A stretch of 64,000 nt of DNA, from contig NZ_AP024653.1 of assembly GCF_019977335.1 (NCBI RefSeq), positions 62,001 through 126,000 of the forward strand. Direction: 5' to 3'. The notes below the pieces were generated by a model, which saw only the letters and a program-made list of their open reading frames with translations, ran no database searches and had not been told where the DNA came from. Both the position numbers and the translations under genes were made by a program. This DNA comes from Arthrobacter sp. NicSoilB4 (GTDB lineage: Bacteria > Actinomycetota > Actinomycetes > Actinomycetales > Micrococcaceae). Positions 35,215 to 44,465 of the stretch are shown here, one piece after another (position 1 is the stretch's first letter; every line of letters begins with the position of its first letter).

Positions 35215-36792
35215 TCAGGAGAGCGTGGCCAGCCGCGTGGCCAAATGCAGGGCCGCCAGCCGGCCCGTGTCCCGCGGGTCACCACCGCACAGCTCGAAGA
35301 TCCGCCGCAGCCGCTGGTGCATCGACTGCCGTTCCACATGAAGCTCGCGGGCCGCGTGGGCGGTGTTGCATCCGCAGTCCAGCCACGTGGCCAGGGTGTC
35401 GAGCAGCCGGGAATTCCGTTGTGCGTCATGATCCAGCAGCGCGCCCAGCTGCTGGCGCACGAAGTTCCGGCGCTGGTACGGGTCCAGCGATTGAACGGTG
35501 AGGCGTTCCACCGCGAACGCCTCGGCGTCGATCACGGACTGGTGGAGACCGCCGCTTCCCGGGGCCTGCTGCGGGGAAGACGCCAGCTCCAGCGTGAGCT
35601 TGGCTTCGGACAGCGACCAGGGCGCGTCCGAAATACCGGCCACCAGCGGACCCACGGCCGCGAGCGTTCCGGCCATCGCCGAAAGCTCCACCAGACCTGC
35701 CAGCAGCCGCCGCCGGCTCTCTTCCGAAGCATCGCCCGCCAGACTGGCGACGGCGAGAAGCTCGGCGTTGTCGACGTACGTGGCGTGGGACTGCGCCGCC
35801 CGGGACAGGTGCTGCTCCAGGGATGTCCGTAGCTGCTGTGAAATGTCCGAGCGCACCACCACGGCCACGAGCGGGGCGGACACCGGAATTCCGGCCGCTG
35901 ATGCCAGTTGCTGCAGCCGCCAGGGCTGGCTGCCCGAATCGATCGCGCGGATCAGTGCTGCTCCGGCAACCTCCCGCAGCCCGGGGGACATCCGCTGCAG
36001 CATGGCCAGCGCCAGGATGTCCACGGAGCGCTTTCCGGCTGTCCGGGCAAGGTTCTCGTCCTCGTCCGCTGGGACGCTGAGCAACAACTGCGCCGCAAGG
36101 ATTCCGCGCACAGGAACGTCGATGTGGATCAGCCGCGCATGTTCGTGGGGCGCGGCCGTGCCCCCTGCGGCGCTGCCGGCGTCGGCGGTCTCGCTATGTC
36201 CGGCCGTCTCGGCCCGCTCGGCATTGCCGGGCGATGCACTGGCAAGGGTCGCGCCCGTGAGGGACGCCAGGGTCACCTCGGCACGGGTGATGCCGGCAAG
36301 TACGGCCAGAATCCGGTCCAGGCTGCCGCCGTGCGCCAACTCGACGGCCATGGCGTGGCTGGCCTCATCGGCCCGCCGCAGCTGCGAAACCGACTCGCTG
36401 ACCAGCGACGAGTTGATGGCCTGCATGACACTGACAAACGGGACCACCTTGCGCAATTCGATCAGCGGAAGGCCGACCGCCTCGGCGGCCGACACCATCG
36501 AGGACGGGAGCGAAGGCAGGGCGGGGCCGGTTTCGATCGCGAGGGCAGCCACGCCCCGCTCGGCCAGCTCGCGGATGTAAGTGACGCGCCGTTCGTCGGA
36601 GGCGAGGGCGAGGGCCTCCCCGCCGGTCAGCAGGAACTCCCCGCCGTCGAGTAACGGGGCGATGTCAAGAATCTCGCTGGAGTGGATCCACCGGAGCTGG
36701 GTCCTGGCGGCGGTGCCGGCCGCCGCCCGGACGACCGGATCGGCGGCGGACAGCGTTGGGTGGTTCAGGACATCTTGAAGACGTATTGACAT
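35215..36792 (-). CDS. PucR family transcriptional regulator
   Basis: 525 residues. The N-terminal PucR domain (about 1-125) shows LRWIHSSEILDIAPLLDGGE and FLLTGGEAL; a GGDEF-like central part follows, and the C-terminal helix-turn-helix is LLDTLATWLDCGCNTAHAAR and LHVERQSMHQRLRRIFELCG. PucR proteins control purine, allantoin and related nitrogen pathways. It is divergent from the NCS1 permease, with a long palindrome between, and so probably regulates creatinine uptake and hydrolysis. An insertion rich in Ala/Gly/Glu near residues 190-220 looks disordered. Confidence 0.85.
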   Translation of the reverse strand: MSIRLQDVLNHPTLSAADPVVRAAAGTAARTQLRWIHSSEILDIAPLLDGGEFLLTGGEALALASDERRVTYIRELAERGVAALAIETGPALPSLPSSMVSAAEAVGLPLIELRKVVPFVSVMQAINSSLVSESVSQLRRADEASHAMAVELAHGGSLDRILAVLAGITRAEVTLASLTGATLASASPGNAERAETAGHSETADAGSAAGGTAAPHEHARLIHIDVPVRGILAAQLLLSVPADEDENLARTAGKRSVDILALAMLQRMSPGLREVAGAALIRAIDSGSQPWRLQQLASAAGIPVSAPLVAVVVRSDISQQLRTSLEQHLSRAAQSHATYVDNAELLAVASLAGDASEESRRRLLAGLVELSAMAGTLAAVGPLVAGISDAPWSLSEAKLTLELASSPQQAPGSGGLHQSVIDAEAFAVERLTVQSLDPYQRRNFVRQQLGALLDHDAQRNSRLLDTLATWLDCGCNTAHAARELHVERQSMHQRLRRIFELCGGDPRDTGRLAALHLATRLATLS

Positions 36793-36843
36793 GACACTCC
36801 GTCGCGTGAAGCAAGTATTAACTAGACACATCATATATAGGCG

Positions 36844-36863
36844 TATGTGGCATGTGCCACATA
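36844..36863. promoter_or_regulatory. Long palindrome between pucR-type gene and permease
   Basis: TATGTGGCATGTGCCACATA: 9-bp perfect inverted repeats separated by 2 nt, 36 nt before the permease ATG and just after an AT-rich CATATATAG stretch. Likely operator of the PucR protein. Confidence 0.7.
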
Positions 36864-36898
36864 ATCTGGAAGGACCCCACTCACTCACGGAGGCTCCA

Positions 36899-38437
36899 AT
36901 GCGTGAAACCCCCCCTAAGATTTCGGCAAGCCACGCCCCCGCGGTCAACGAAGACTGCGAAGCCTGGCTCCAGCCCATTCCCGAATCCCAGCGGACCCGG
37001 AAAGTATCAGGCCAGTTCTGGATCTGGGCCGGTGCCAACCTCGCCCCGATCAACTGGGTGCTCGGCGCCCTCGGCATCCACCTCGGCCTCGGCTTCGCCG
37101 ACACCGTCACCGTTCTGGTTTTGGGGAACCTGATCGGCATGCTGCTCTTCGGCTGCTTCGTGCTGCTGGGCCAGAAGACGGGTGCGACCGGCATGGTCCT
37201 GGCCCGGGCCGCCTTCGGCCGGCGCGGGAACTACCTTCCGGCGGCCATCCAGGCGTTGCTGGTCATCGGCTGGTGCGCGGTCAACACGTGGATCATCCTT
37301 GACCTGGTCATGGCGCTGTTCGGGACGCTCGGCTGGGTGGACCCGACCGCCCACAACTATGGCTGGAAGATCGGCGTCGCGACTGCCATCATGGCCGCGC
37401 AGGTTGCCATTGCGTGGTTTGGCTACAAGGCGATTGCCGCCTTCGAAAAGTGGACCGTGCCGCCCACCATCATTATCCTCGCGGTGATGTCCGCCGTCGC
37501 CTGGTTCGGCATGAAGATCAACTGGTCCTACTCCGGCCCGGCCGGCAACATCCTCGAAGGCTCGGAGCGCATCGCCGCGATGAGCGCCGTCATGACGGCG
37601 ATCGGCATCGGCTGGGGCATCACCTGGTTCACCTACGCCGCCGACTACTCCCGCTTCGTCAGCACCGAAGTGCCGAAGCGAAAGGTCTACCTGGCCTCGG
37701 TCCTGGGGCAGTTCATCCCCGTCGTCTGGCTCGGGATCCTGGGCGCCAGCCTGGCCACCAACAGCGGTGAGATCGACCCCGGAAAACTCATCGTCCAGAA
37801 CTTCGGCGTCATGGCGCTCCCGGTGCTGCTGATGGTCCTGCACGGACCGATCGCCACCAACATCCTGAACATCTACACCTTCTCGGTCGCAACACAGGCC
37901 CTCGACATCACCATCAGCCGCCGCAAGCTCAACCTGTTCGTCGGTGTGTTCTCTCTTGCCGCCGTCGTCTTCTTCATCTTCCAGGAGGACTTCGCCGCCG
38001 TCCTGGATGCGTGGCTGATCGGACTCGTAGCGTGGGTGGCTGCCTGGGGCGGCGTCATGCTGGTGCACTACTTCTGGATTGAGAAGCGCTGGCCCAGCGA
38101 CCCGGCCCGGCTGTTCGACGCCGTCGGCACCAAGCGCCTGCCTGGCGTGAACCCCGCCGGCATCGCATCCCTGCTCATCGGCATCTTCGCGACGTGGCTG
38201 TTTATGTACGGGCTGGTCCCGGCCATGCAGGGCCCGGTCGCCGTCGCCCTCGGCGGATGGGACTTGTCCTGGCTGGCCGGCGGCCTCTCCAGCGCAACGG
38301 CCTACGCCCTGATGGGACCGCGATTCCACCGGAAGTTCCTGCAGGTGCCAAGCAGCGCCGGGGCGACCGCGGAAGAGGCTGCGCCGCGCGTGCCCGACCT
38401 CTCGGCCACCACCACCGCCGCCCCGGCCGGCCTCTAG
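36899..38437 (+). CDS. NCS1 family permease, probable creatinine/creatine importer
   Basis: 512 residues with about 12 hydrophobic segments. NCS1 features include WIWAGANLAPINWVLGALGI near the start, VLARAAFGRRGNYLPAAIQA, IGWCAVNTWIILDLVMALFG, and GITWFTYAADYSRFV in helix 8. Known substrates are cytosine, purines, hydantoins and allantoin. The creatininase gene follows by 136 nt in the same direction, so a cyclic ureide-like compound such as creatinine is the likely load (inference). ACGGAGG precedes the ATG. Confidence 0.88.
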   Translation: MRETPPKISASHAPAVNEDCEAWLQPIPESQRTRKVSGQFWIWAGANLAPINWVLGALGIHLGLGFADTVTVLVLGNLIGMLLFGCFVLLGQKTGATGMVLARAAFGRRGNYLPAAIQALLVIGWCAVNTWIILDLVMALFGTLGWVDPTAHNYGWKIGVATAIMAAQVAIAWFGYKAIAAFEKWTVPPTIIILAVMSAVAWFGMKINWSYSGPAGNILEGSERIAAMSAVMTAIGIGWGITWFTYAADYSRFVSTEVPKRKVYLASVLGQFIPVVWLGILGASLATNSGEIDPGKLIVQNFGVMALPVLLMVLHGPIATNILNIYTFSVATQALDITISRRKLNLFVGVFSLAAVVFFIFQEDFAAVLDAWLIGLVAWVAAWGGVMLVHYFWIEKRWPSDPARLFDAVGTKRLPGVNPAGIASLLIGIFATWLFMYGLVPAMQGPVAVALGGWDLSWLAGGLSSATAYALMGPRFHRKFLQVPSSAGATAEEAAPRVPDLSATTTAAPAGL

Positions 38438-38573
38438 CCAGGAGATCACCCCGGCGGTGCCGATTACACCACCGGTTTCCCCTTCGGCCCGGCCCGCAAC
38501 ATCACCAGCGCCCGATACCCGGTGGCGGCGGCAGCCGCCACCGGCTCGGACCTTAACGAGGAGCACCACCAGC

Positions 38574-39377
38574 ATGGAAAAGTCAGTATTTCTGGAGGAC
38601 CTGGATGCCTTTGCCTACCGCGAAGCCTTGGCATCCGGGGAGGCGATCGTCCTCATTCCCGTCGGCTCCCTGGAACAGCACGGCCCGCACCTTCCGCTGG
38701 GAACGGACACCATCCTGTCCTCCTACTTCGCGGAGGGCGTCGCCCGGCGGCTGGGTGCAATGGTTGCCCAGCCGATCGCCTACGGGTACAAGTCGCAGCA
38801 GAAGTCCGGCGGCGGCAACCACCTCCCGGGCACGGTCAGTCTGGATGGTGCCACCCTCATCGGCGTGGCGCGCAACCTGGTCAAGTCCTTCCTCAACCAG
38901 GGCGTCCGGCATGTGGTGTTCATCAACGGCCACTTCGAGAACTACCAGTTCCTGTACGAGGGAATCGACCTGGCCCTGGACGAGCTTGGGATCGCGCCCG
39001 GGGCCAAGCAGAGCGTGCTGCTGCTGTCGTATTGGGACTTTGTCAGCCAGGACACGCTGACGCAGGTCTACCCCGAGGGCTTCCCGGGCTGGGACATCGA
39101 GCACGGCGGGGTCCTGGAAACCTCGCTTATGCTCCACCTCGAACCGGCCCGGGTGGCCATGGGCCGCCTGGTCGACGGTCCTGCCGCGGTCCTGCCGCGC
39201 TTTGACAGGCTGCCGGTAGTGCCGGAGCGGACACCCGCCACCGGTTGCCTGTCATCGGCCGCGGGCTCCAGCGCTGCCAAGGGCGCGGTGCTGTACGGGC
39301 AGGTGGTCGAAGATCTGGCCGCCGACCTGGCAAGCGAACTGGTCCGTGAACCTACGCCGGCAGCTGTTCCGGCGTAG
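38574..39377 (+). CDS. Creatininase (creatinine amidohydrolase)
   Basis: 267 residues. The family metal site is complete: VGSLEQHGPHLPLGTDT (Glu, His, Asp), INGHFENYQF and DIEHGGVLETSLML. Segments shared specifically with Pseudomonas creatininase rather than mycofactocin-type relatives are YGYKSQQKSGGGNHLPGT, LSYWDFV and YPEGFPGWDIEHGG. It opens creatinine to creatine using two metal ions. With the permease upstream and creatinase 4 kb away it completes the creatinine route. The start is the ATG after GAGGAG. Confidence 0.92.
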   Translation: MEKSVFLEDLDAFAYREALASGEAIVLIPVGSLEQHGPHLPLGTDTILSSYFAEGVARRLGAMVAQPIAYGYKSQQKSGGGNHLPGTVSLDGATLIGVARNLVKSFLNQGVRHVVFINGHFENYQFLYEGIDLALDELGIAPGAKQSVLLLSYWDFVSQDTLTQVYPEGFPGWDIEHGGVLETSLMLHLEPARVAMGRLVDGPAAVLPRFDRLPVVPERTPATGCLSSAAGSSAAKGAVLYGQVVEDLAADLASELVREPTPAAVPA

Positions 39378-39419
39378 GCACAACGATCCACAGGGCAACA
39401 CGGTTCACACAGTAATTCG

Positions 39420-39449
39420 GGTGCCGCGGGGAGACTTTCCCGCGGCACC
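39420..39449 (+). terminator. Terminator-like hairpin after creatininase
   Basis: 11-bp perfect stem (GGTGCCGCGGG at 39420-39430, CCCGCGGCACC at 39439-39449), followed only by TTG, so the U-tract is weak. Confidence 0.6.
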
Positions 39450-39530
39450 TTGCCAGTTAAGGACCTGCGGCAACGTGGCGGAGCGCTTCCGCTTTACCTT
39501 CCGGATCTGTTTCCGCGCACCGGCGAAACT

Positions 39531-39624
39531 GCGCTCCTGCCCAGTTACCACTCGCGATGGGCTCCGACACCCGCGTGTCGCCTGGCCTGCACCGCTTCGT
39601 GGGTCGGTAACTGGGCGGGAGCGC
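39531..39624. repeat. Dispersed palindromic element, copy B
   Basis: Left arm GCGCTCCTGCCCAGTTACC (39531-39549); right arm GGTAACTGGGCGGGAGCGC (39606-39624), complementary at 18 of 19 positions. The interior carries CGCGTGTC. It fills the space between creatininase and the convergent protease-like gene. Confidence 0.85.
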
Positions 39625-39705
39625 GGGATCCTCCGCTCACTCTGGATGGGCCGCCCGCCGTCGCCACGGGTGAGCGGCCCGTAGTCCCTGCCGCCGGCTG
39701 CCTGC

Positions 39706-40521
39706 TCAGTACAGGAAAATCGGCAGCCAGTCGCCGTTGTGGGCCTGGACCAGCGCGAGGAACAGCACGAAGTCGAACGTCAGGTGCACAGCCACGACGT
39801 AGGTGAGGGACTTCGTCAGTTTGAACGTGTAGCCCTGCAGCAGCGCGAACGGGAACGTCAGCAGCGGCCCCCACGACTGGTAGCCGATCTCCCAAAGAAA
39901 GGACGAGAAGATCACGGCCTGCAGGATGTTGGCCAGCCAGTCGGGAAAGTGTTGCCGCAGCAGCGTGAACGTAGTGCAGATGAAGAACAACTCGTCCCAG
40001 ATGCCGACAGCGTTCACTCCGAGAAAGAGCCGCCAAAAGATGGCCGGGTCGGTTGCGTCCGGCCAGTTTTGGTAGACCCCGGTGCTGATCAGGTACACGG
40101 GCAGAAGGAAGTAGCCGAGCAGCACGACGCCGGCCAGGTACAGCTTCGCGGTAAACGGCCATTTACGGCCGGTCTTCACAGGGAACCTGATGATCTTCTC
40201 GCCGTACACGAACCGCGATACCAGCCACGGCACGAGTACGGCAAGGGCGAGGGCGCCACCCATGAGGACTATGTGCTGCGTGCTCAAGTCAGCGTTCAGC
40301 GGAACCGCGCTGATGATGACCATGCCCGCGGCGACCAGCGCAAGGTGCCGCATCAACGCGCGGTCGATGAAAGCCGCCGTGACCAGGCCCAGGGCAAGCA
40401 CGCCGTAGCCAAGGTCATTCCCGGCGCCAAACAGCAGCACGCCGGACGCCGAGACAAGCCCCGCCGGCACCAGCTTCCAGCTGAGCGCGGTGCGCGGACT
40501 TTCCGTCGAGATCGATGTCAC
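39706..40521 (-). CDS. CPBP-like intramembrane protein
   Basis: 271 residues with about eight hydrophobic segments. The last third matches the CPBP (Abi/Rce1-type) protease pattern: GIWDELFFICTTFTLLRQHF in place of EExxxR, FSSFLWEIGYQSWGPLLTFP, and VVAVHLTFDFVLFLA with a conserved histidine. The first glutamate of the EE pair is Asp here, so activity is uncertain. The GTG start is supported by CATGCT 6 nt upstream (leaderless). Confidence 0.65.
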   Translation of the reverse strand: MTSISTESPRTALSWKLVPAGLVSASGVLLFGAGNDLGYGVLALGLVTAAFIDRALMRHLALVAAGMVIISAVPLNADLSTQHIVLMGGALALAVLVPWLVSRFVYGEKIIRFPVKTGRKWPFTAKLYLAGVVLLGYFLLPVYLISTGVYQNWPDATDPAIFWRLFLGVNAVGIWDELFFICTTFTLLRQHFPDWLANILQAVIFSSFLWEIGYQSWGPLLTFPFALLQGYTFKLTKSLTYVVAVHLTFDFVLFLALVQAHNGDWLPIFLY

Positions 40522-40753
40522 CTCACCAGCATGCCAGTGCCGTCCGCGGCGCGGAACGGTCCACGGGAAGTGACCCTGTGGCGCGGGCGCCGGGCAGGGC
40601 CGGCCCCAGCCGAAGCCTATGCTTTCCACCTGCTACGCCATGGTCTTCCTTCTTGGGCCGCAGGCGTTGCGGTCCTGATCGCCCCGATCGCCCTGCTGCT
40701 CATCACCATCGACCTCAAAGTGCCCCCGGAGGGAGGCGACCAAACACGAAAAT

Positions 40754-40796
40754 GGGAGGCCCCTTCGCCTGAACAATTCAAGCGGAGGGGCCTCCC
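40754..40796 (-). terminator. Terminator of the gentisate operon
   Basis: Perfect 11-bp stem (GGGAGGCCCCT at 40754-40764, AGGGGCCTCCC at 40786-40796). Read leftwards it is followed by ATTTTCG. The remaining bases 40522-40753 show no gene I can support. Confidence 0.8.
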
Positions 40797-40820
40797 GCTT
40801 TGTCGATCGTTTAGCTGGCC

Positions 40821-41576
40821 TCAGATCCACTTGGGCGCGGCCGGAACCGTGCAGTTGGATCCAGCGCCCGGCCCGACGGCGGTGACGCCGCCGTTGCCGC
40901 GGCCTGCGGCCCATTCGACGACGGCCGCCAGCGGTCCCGACACCACCGTCGGGGACGCCGACGTCGTGTCCCCGAGCGTGAGGTCGCGGTCCGTCACCTT
41001 GACCACGAGACCCGTATCCGTGCCGCGGGTCTTCCAGGCGCCGGTGATGTCCTTCAGGAGCCGTTCCAGCACGGGGGCCGGGATGTCGGTGAAGGCGGCG
41101 CCGTTGGCCAGGTCGACGGCGTGCATCCAGACTTCGCGGCTGCGCATCCAGACCGTTTCGGTGGCGGGCACCTCGCGGCCCTGGATGGTCCGGACCAAGT
41201 GGCGCCAGGCGTTCTCGGGCAGGTCCCGCCATTCGACGTTCAGGTGCACGGCGGAGTGGTCGAAGAGATGCCGCAGTGCGATCGGGCTCAGCGTGGCGCC
41301 GAAGTCGATCTCGTGGTCCCGGACGTCGGTGGAGGCGTACATCGGGGTTTCCACCCCGGTGGCCGCCCACTCGATGAGCCGGGCAATGGCCCGGGCGTTG
41401 TAGCCGATGTGCGCCGTGATGTGGCGGCGGGTCCAGCCCGGCAGCAGCGAGTCGCCGTCGAGCTCCGCGTCACTGAGCTCGTTGAGCTTGCGGGCGAAGA
41501 ACGCCGTACCCCGGCGCGCCTGCAGCAGGCCCGCCAGCAGCTCCGGGTCCGTCGTCTGGTCGTGGCGGGCAACCAT
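40821..41576 (-). CDS. Maleylpyruvate isomerase, mycothiol-dependent
   Basis: 251 residues. The DinB-like MDMPI domain is clear: LPGWTRRHITAHIGYNARAI (first metal histidine), then EVWMHAVDLANGA (second metal pair), and a C-terminal domain ending VTAVGPGAGSNCTVP. It isomerises maleylpyruvate to fumarylpyruvate using mycothiol, the actinobacterial thiol. The ATG overlaps the upstream stop by one base. Confidence 0.88.
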   Translation of the reverse strand: MVARHDQTTDPELLAGLLQARRGTAFFARKLNELSDAELDGDSLLPGWTRRHITAHIGYNARAIARLIEWAATGVETPMYASTDVRDHEIDFGATLSPIALRHLFDHSAVHLNVEWRDLPENAWRHLVRTIQGREVPATETVWMRSREVWMHAVDLANGAAFTDIPAPVLERLLKDITGAWKTRGTDTGLVVKVTDRDLTLGDTTSASPTVVSGPLAAVVEWAAGRGNGGVTAVGPGAGSNCTVPAAPKWI

Positions 41577-42397
41577 CAGGCTTCCTTGACCACGCGGTTC
41601 TTCAGCTGTCCCAGTCCCTCGATGCTGGTGACCAGGATCTGGCCCTCCTGCAGGTAGCGCTTCGGGTCCTGGGCGTGGCCCACTCCGCCGGGGGTGCCGG
41701 TGGCGATGACGTCGCCCGGGTTCAGCGTGATGATGGTGGAGATGTAGGAGACCAGGAATTCCGGCGTGAAGACGACGTCGTTGGTGGGCGTCTGCTGCTG
41801 GATTTCGCCGTCGACCGCGGTGGTCATGAGGCCGCCGTTGAACTCGTCCTTGGTGACCAGGGCAGGGCCGAACGGGGTGGACTTCTCCCAGGTCTTGCCC
41901 TGCAGCCACTGGATGGTGCGGAACTGGTAGTCGCGCATGGACACGTCGTTCAGCACGGCGTACCCGGCGATGTGGCCGGCGGCGTCGGCTTCGCTGATCC
42001 GGCGGCCCTTCTTGCCGATCACGACGGCGAGTTCGGACTCCCAGTCGACCGTGTCGGATTCCTGGGGCAGCGCCAGGTCGTCGTTCGGGCCGATCAGGGA
42101 TTCCTGGTACTTGGCGAACAGGGTGGGGAACTCGGGGACTTCCCGGCCCATTTCCTTGATGTGGTTGCGGTAGTTGTGGCCCACGCAGATGATCTTGCCG
42201 GGGGAAGGGACCACGGCGGCCAGGTCAGCGCCCTCGAGCGGGTGCGTGGCGCCGGAGGCGTTCTGCGCGGTCGCTTCCCAGCCTTCGGTGCGGAGCAGCG
42301 CTCCGACGTCGGCGAAGCCGTCGATCTCGGTCAGGGTGTCGCCGTCCTGGCGCACGGCCTTGGTGCCGGTTTCAGTGCGGAGGGTGAGGAGTCTCAT
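41576..42397 (-). CDS. Fumarylpyruvate hydrolase (FAH family)
   Basis: 273 residues. FAH core: IICVGHNYRNHIKEMGREVP, then DWESELAVVIGKKGRRI, GYAVLNDVSMRDYQFRTIQW, LQGKTWEKSTPFGPALVTKD and GDVIATGTPGGVGHAQDP, giving the metal-binding Glu and Asp residues. It cleaves fumarylpyruvate to fumarate and pyruvate, the last step of the gentisate route. Overlaps the dioxygenase stop by 4 nt. Confidence 0.9.
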   Translation of the reverse strand: MRLLTLRTETGTKAVRQDGDTLTEIDGFADVGALLRTEGWEATAQNASGATHPLEGADLAAVVPSPGKIICVGHNYRNHIKEMGREVPEFPTLFAKYQESLIGPNDDLALPQESDTVDWESELAVVIGKKGRRISEADAAGHIAGYAVLNDVSMRDYQFRTIQWLQGKTWEKSTPFGPALVTKDEFNGGLMTTAVDGEIQQQTPTNDVVFTPEFLVSYISTIITLNPGDVIATGTPGGVGHAQDPKRYLQEGQILVTSIEGLGQLKNRVVKEA

Positions 42398-43527
42398 TTG
42401 TTGTTGCGTCCTTCGATGTAGGTGCGGTTGAAGTTCAGCCGTTCGAAAATGGGGGCGTCGCTGAAGCGGAAGAGATCGAACTCCGTCTCGGCCTGAAGCG
42501 ACCATTGAGTCCAGGACGGGACGACGAACAGGTCGCCCTTTTCCAGGGTCCTGGTTTCGCCGTTGAGGACCACGGAGCCGCGGCCCTCGAAGACCTGCCA
42601 GACGCTGGAGCCGACCTCGCGGACAGCTTCGGTGATAGCGCCGGCGCGGAGGCGGTGGAATTCGGCCCGGATGGTGGGCATCACGTCGCCGCCGGTGGTG
42701 GGGTTGGTGAAGCGGACAGCGGCGTGGCCCTGGGACACGGTGGCCGGGTGGCCCTCGTCCTCGAGCAGCAGCTGCTCCCGCAGTGCGCGGTCGGTGTATT
42801 CCCAGCGGTAGGCGGCGATGGGGGAGCTGGTGGTGTCATCCAGCCCGGAGAGCGGACGCAGCCCCGGGTGCGCCCAGAGCCGCTCGGAGCGGGAGATGTC
42901 CGGGGTGGCTTCGTCGGTGACGCGCTCGGTGCCGAACTCGAAGAAGCCGGCGTCGGCGTAGTGCACGAACGGGATGTCCAGGCCGTCGATCCAGGCCATG
43001 GGCTCATCGGTGTCGTTGTGGTGGCCGTGGAAGTTCCAGCCCGGGGTCAGCAGGAAGTCGCCGCGGGACATCCGGACCGGGTCGCCGTTCACTACGGTCC
43101 AGACGCCTTCGCCCTCGACCACGAAGCGGAAGGCGTTCTGGGAGTGGCGGTGTTCCGGAGCGGTCTCGCGGGCGCCGAGGTACTGGATGGCTGCCCACAG
43201 CGTGGGGGTGGCGTAGGGGGTGTTCCCGAGGCCGGGGTTGGCCAGGGCGATCGCGCGGCGTTCGCCGCCGCGGCCCACGGGGACCAGGTCGCCGGCGCGG
43301 GCGGCCAGCGGATACAGGTCGCTCCACCGCCAGACGTGGGGCACCGCCTTGGGGCTCGGGACCATGGGCATGAGGTCCGCGATCTCGGTCCACAACGGGA
43401 TCAGGTTCTCGCGGTCAAAATCCCGGTAGAGCTCCTGCAGCTGGGCGGCTTCTTCGGGCGTCGGCTCCGGGGCAGTGTGCCCGGCGGCCACTGATTCGTG
43501 AGTCGTGTTCTCGGCGCTGATGGACAC
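42394..43527 (-). CDS. Gentisate 1,2-dioxygenase
   Basis: 377 residues, bicupin. The first cupin has EHRHSQNAFRFVVEGEGVWT, GDFLLTPGWNFHGHHND and supplies the Fe(II) ligands; the second runs from LRAGAITEAVREVGSSVWQV to EKGDLFVVPSWTQWSLQAET. It opens gentisate between C1 and C2 to maleylpyruvate. GTG was chosen because GAGGAGG lies 5 nt upstream; an ATG 11 codons earlier lacks a site. Confidence 0.92.
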   Translation of the reverse strand: MSISAENTTHESVAAGHTAPEPTPEEAAQLQELYRDFDRENLIPLWTEIADLMPMVPSPKAVPHVWRWSDLYPLAARAGDLVPVGRGGERRAIALANPGLGNTPYATPTLWAAIQYLGARETAPEHRHSQNAFRFVVEGEGVWTVVNGDPVRMSRGDFLLTPGWNFHGHHNDTDEPMAWIDGLDIPFVHYADAGFFEFGTERVTDEATPDISRSERLWAHPGLRPLSGLDDTTSSPIAAYRWEYTDRALREQLLLEDEGHPATVSQGHAAVRFTNPTTGGDVMPTIRAEFHRLRAGAITEAVREVGSSVWQVFEGRGSVVLNGETRTLEKGDLFVVPSWTQWSLQAETEFDLFRFSDAPIFERLNFNRTYIEGRNNK

Positions 43528-43637
43528 GGAGGCCTCCTCGGTAGGGTCAGAACAGTTCATTGGCGTAGTTCGACTCTACGGACGGGGGCAGTGTGACCCC
43601 CAACATATTCTGCTGGACAGAATCGTTGGGCTGACTG

Positions 43638-44459
43638 TCAGTCCGGCTCGGCCGGATTGGCCGCGATATCGATCTCCAGCTGCCGGCAGGTTTCCCGCAT
43701 GGCGGGGACGAGTCCGGCGTCGAACACCCTGCGGAAACGCGTCGCGGGAGTGGCGACGCTGAGCGCGCCGACCACGTGGCCGTGCCGGTTGTGCAGGGCC
43801 ATGCCGAGGGCGCTCACACCATCCTCGGTGCCTTCGAAGTTGGCGGCGAAGCCGTTGCTGCGGATGGACTCCAGCTCGCGCAGGAACGCAGCGTACTCCG
43901 GGGCCGGAATGGTGTCCCCGCCGATCTCGGCATTGTTGCTGCGGAAGAGCTGGTCGATCATCTGGGGTTCCAGTTCGGCCAGCATGGCCTTGCCTCCGGA
44001 AGTTTTGTTGGCGGGCATCACGGTCCCCTGCCGGTCACCAACCCGCAACACGTTGTTTCCCTCGACGGTGGCCAGGAAGCGCACCTTCGTCCCCACCCGC
44101 ACCATAAGGTTGACCGTCTCGTCGAGCCGCGCGGAGAGCAGTTCCATGTGCGGCTGGGCCAGCGAGCGGAGCAGCCTGGTCCAGCTCAGCCCGGCGGGTC
44201 CGACGCCCATCGCCGGACCCGGCACGTAACGGCGGGTTTCGTCCTGCACCGCGAAACCCCGGTAGACCAGCATCGCCAGGAGGCGGTGGGCGGTGGACGG
44301 GGCCACCCCCAGCTCCTCGGCGGCGTCCTTGAGCCGAAGTGTCCCGACGTCGCGGAGCAGCTGCAGGAGCTGCAGCGCGTTGTCGACCGCCTCGATTGAA
44401 TAGGTCGGCCGCTTCTGCACGGGCTTCCTGGACGACTTGGACGCGGGCTTGTTCTGCAC
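43638..44459 (-). CDS. IclR family regulator of the gentisate genes
   Basis: 273 residues. Winged helix YSIEAVDNALQLLQLLRDVG, LRLKDAAEELGVAPSTAHRL; effector domain with RVGTKVRFLATVEGNNVLRV, VMPANKTSGGKAMLAELEPQ and HNRHGHVVGALSVATPATRF. It lies between the leftward dioxygenase operon and the rightward transporter/hydroxylase pair. The GTG start is supported by TACAAT (complement of 44466-44471) ending 6 nt upstream; an ATG 17 codons earlier would place the promoter inside the gene. Confidence 0.85.
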   Translation of the reverse strand: MQNKPASKSSRKPVQKRPTYSIEAVDNALQLLQLLRDVGTLRLKDAAEELGVAPSTAHRLLAMLVYRGFAVQDETRRYVPGPAMGVGPAGLSWTRLLRSLAQPHMELLSARLDETVNLMVRVGTKVRFLATVEGNNVLRVGDRQGTVMPANKTSGGKAMLAELEPQMIDQLFRSNNAEIGGDTIPAPEYAAFLRELESIRSNGFAANFEGTEDGVSALGMALHNRHGHVVGALSVATPATRFRRVFDAGLVPAMRETCRQLEIDIAANPAEPD

Positions 44460-44465
44460 ATCAGA

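Noticed and set aside
40619-40740. Short plus-strand frames with a hydrophobic run before the gentisate terminator
   Set aside because: The frames lack a start signal and end within 20 codons, or run through the terminator; coding is not supported.
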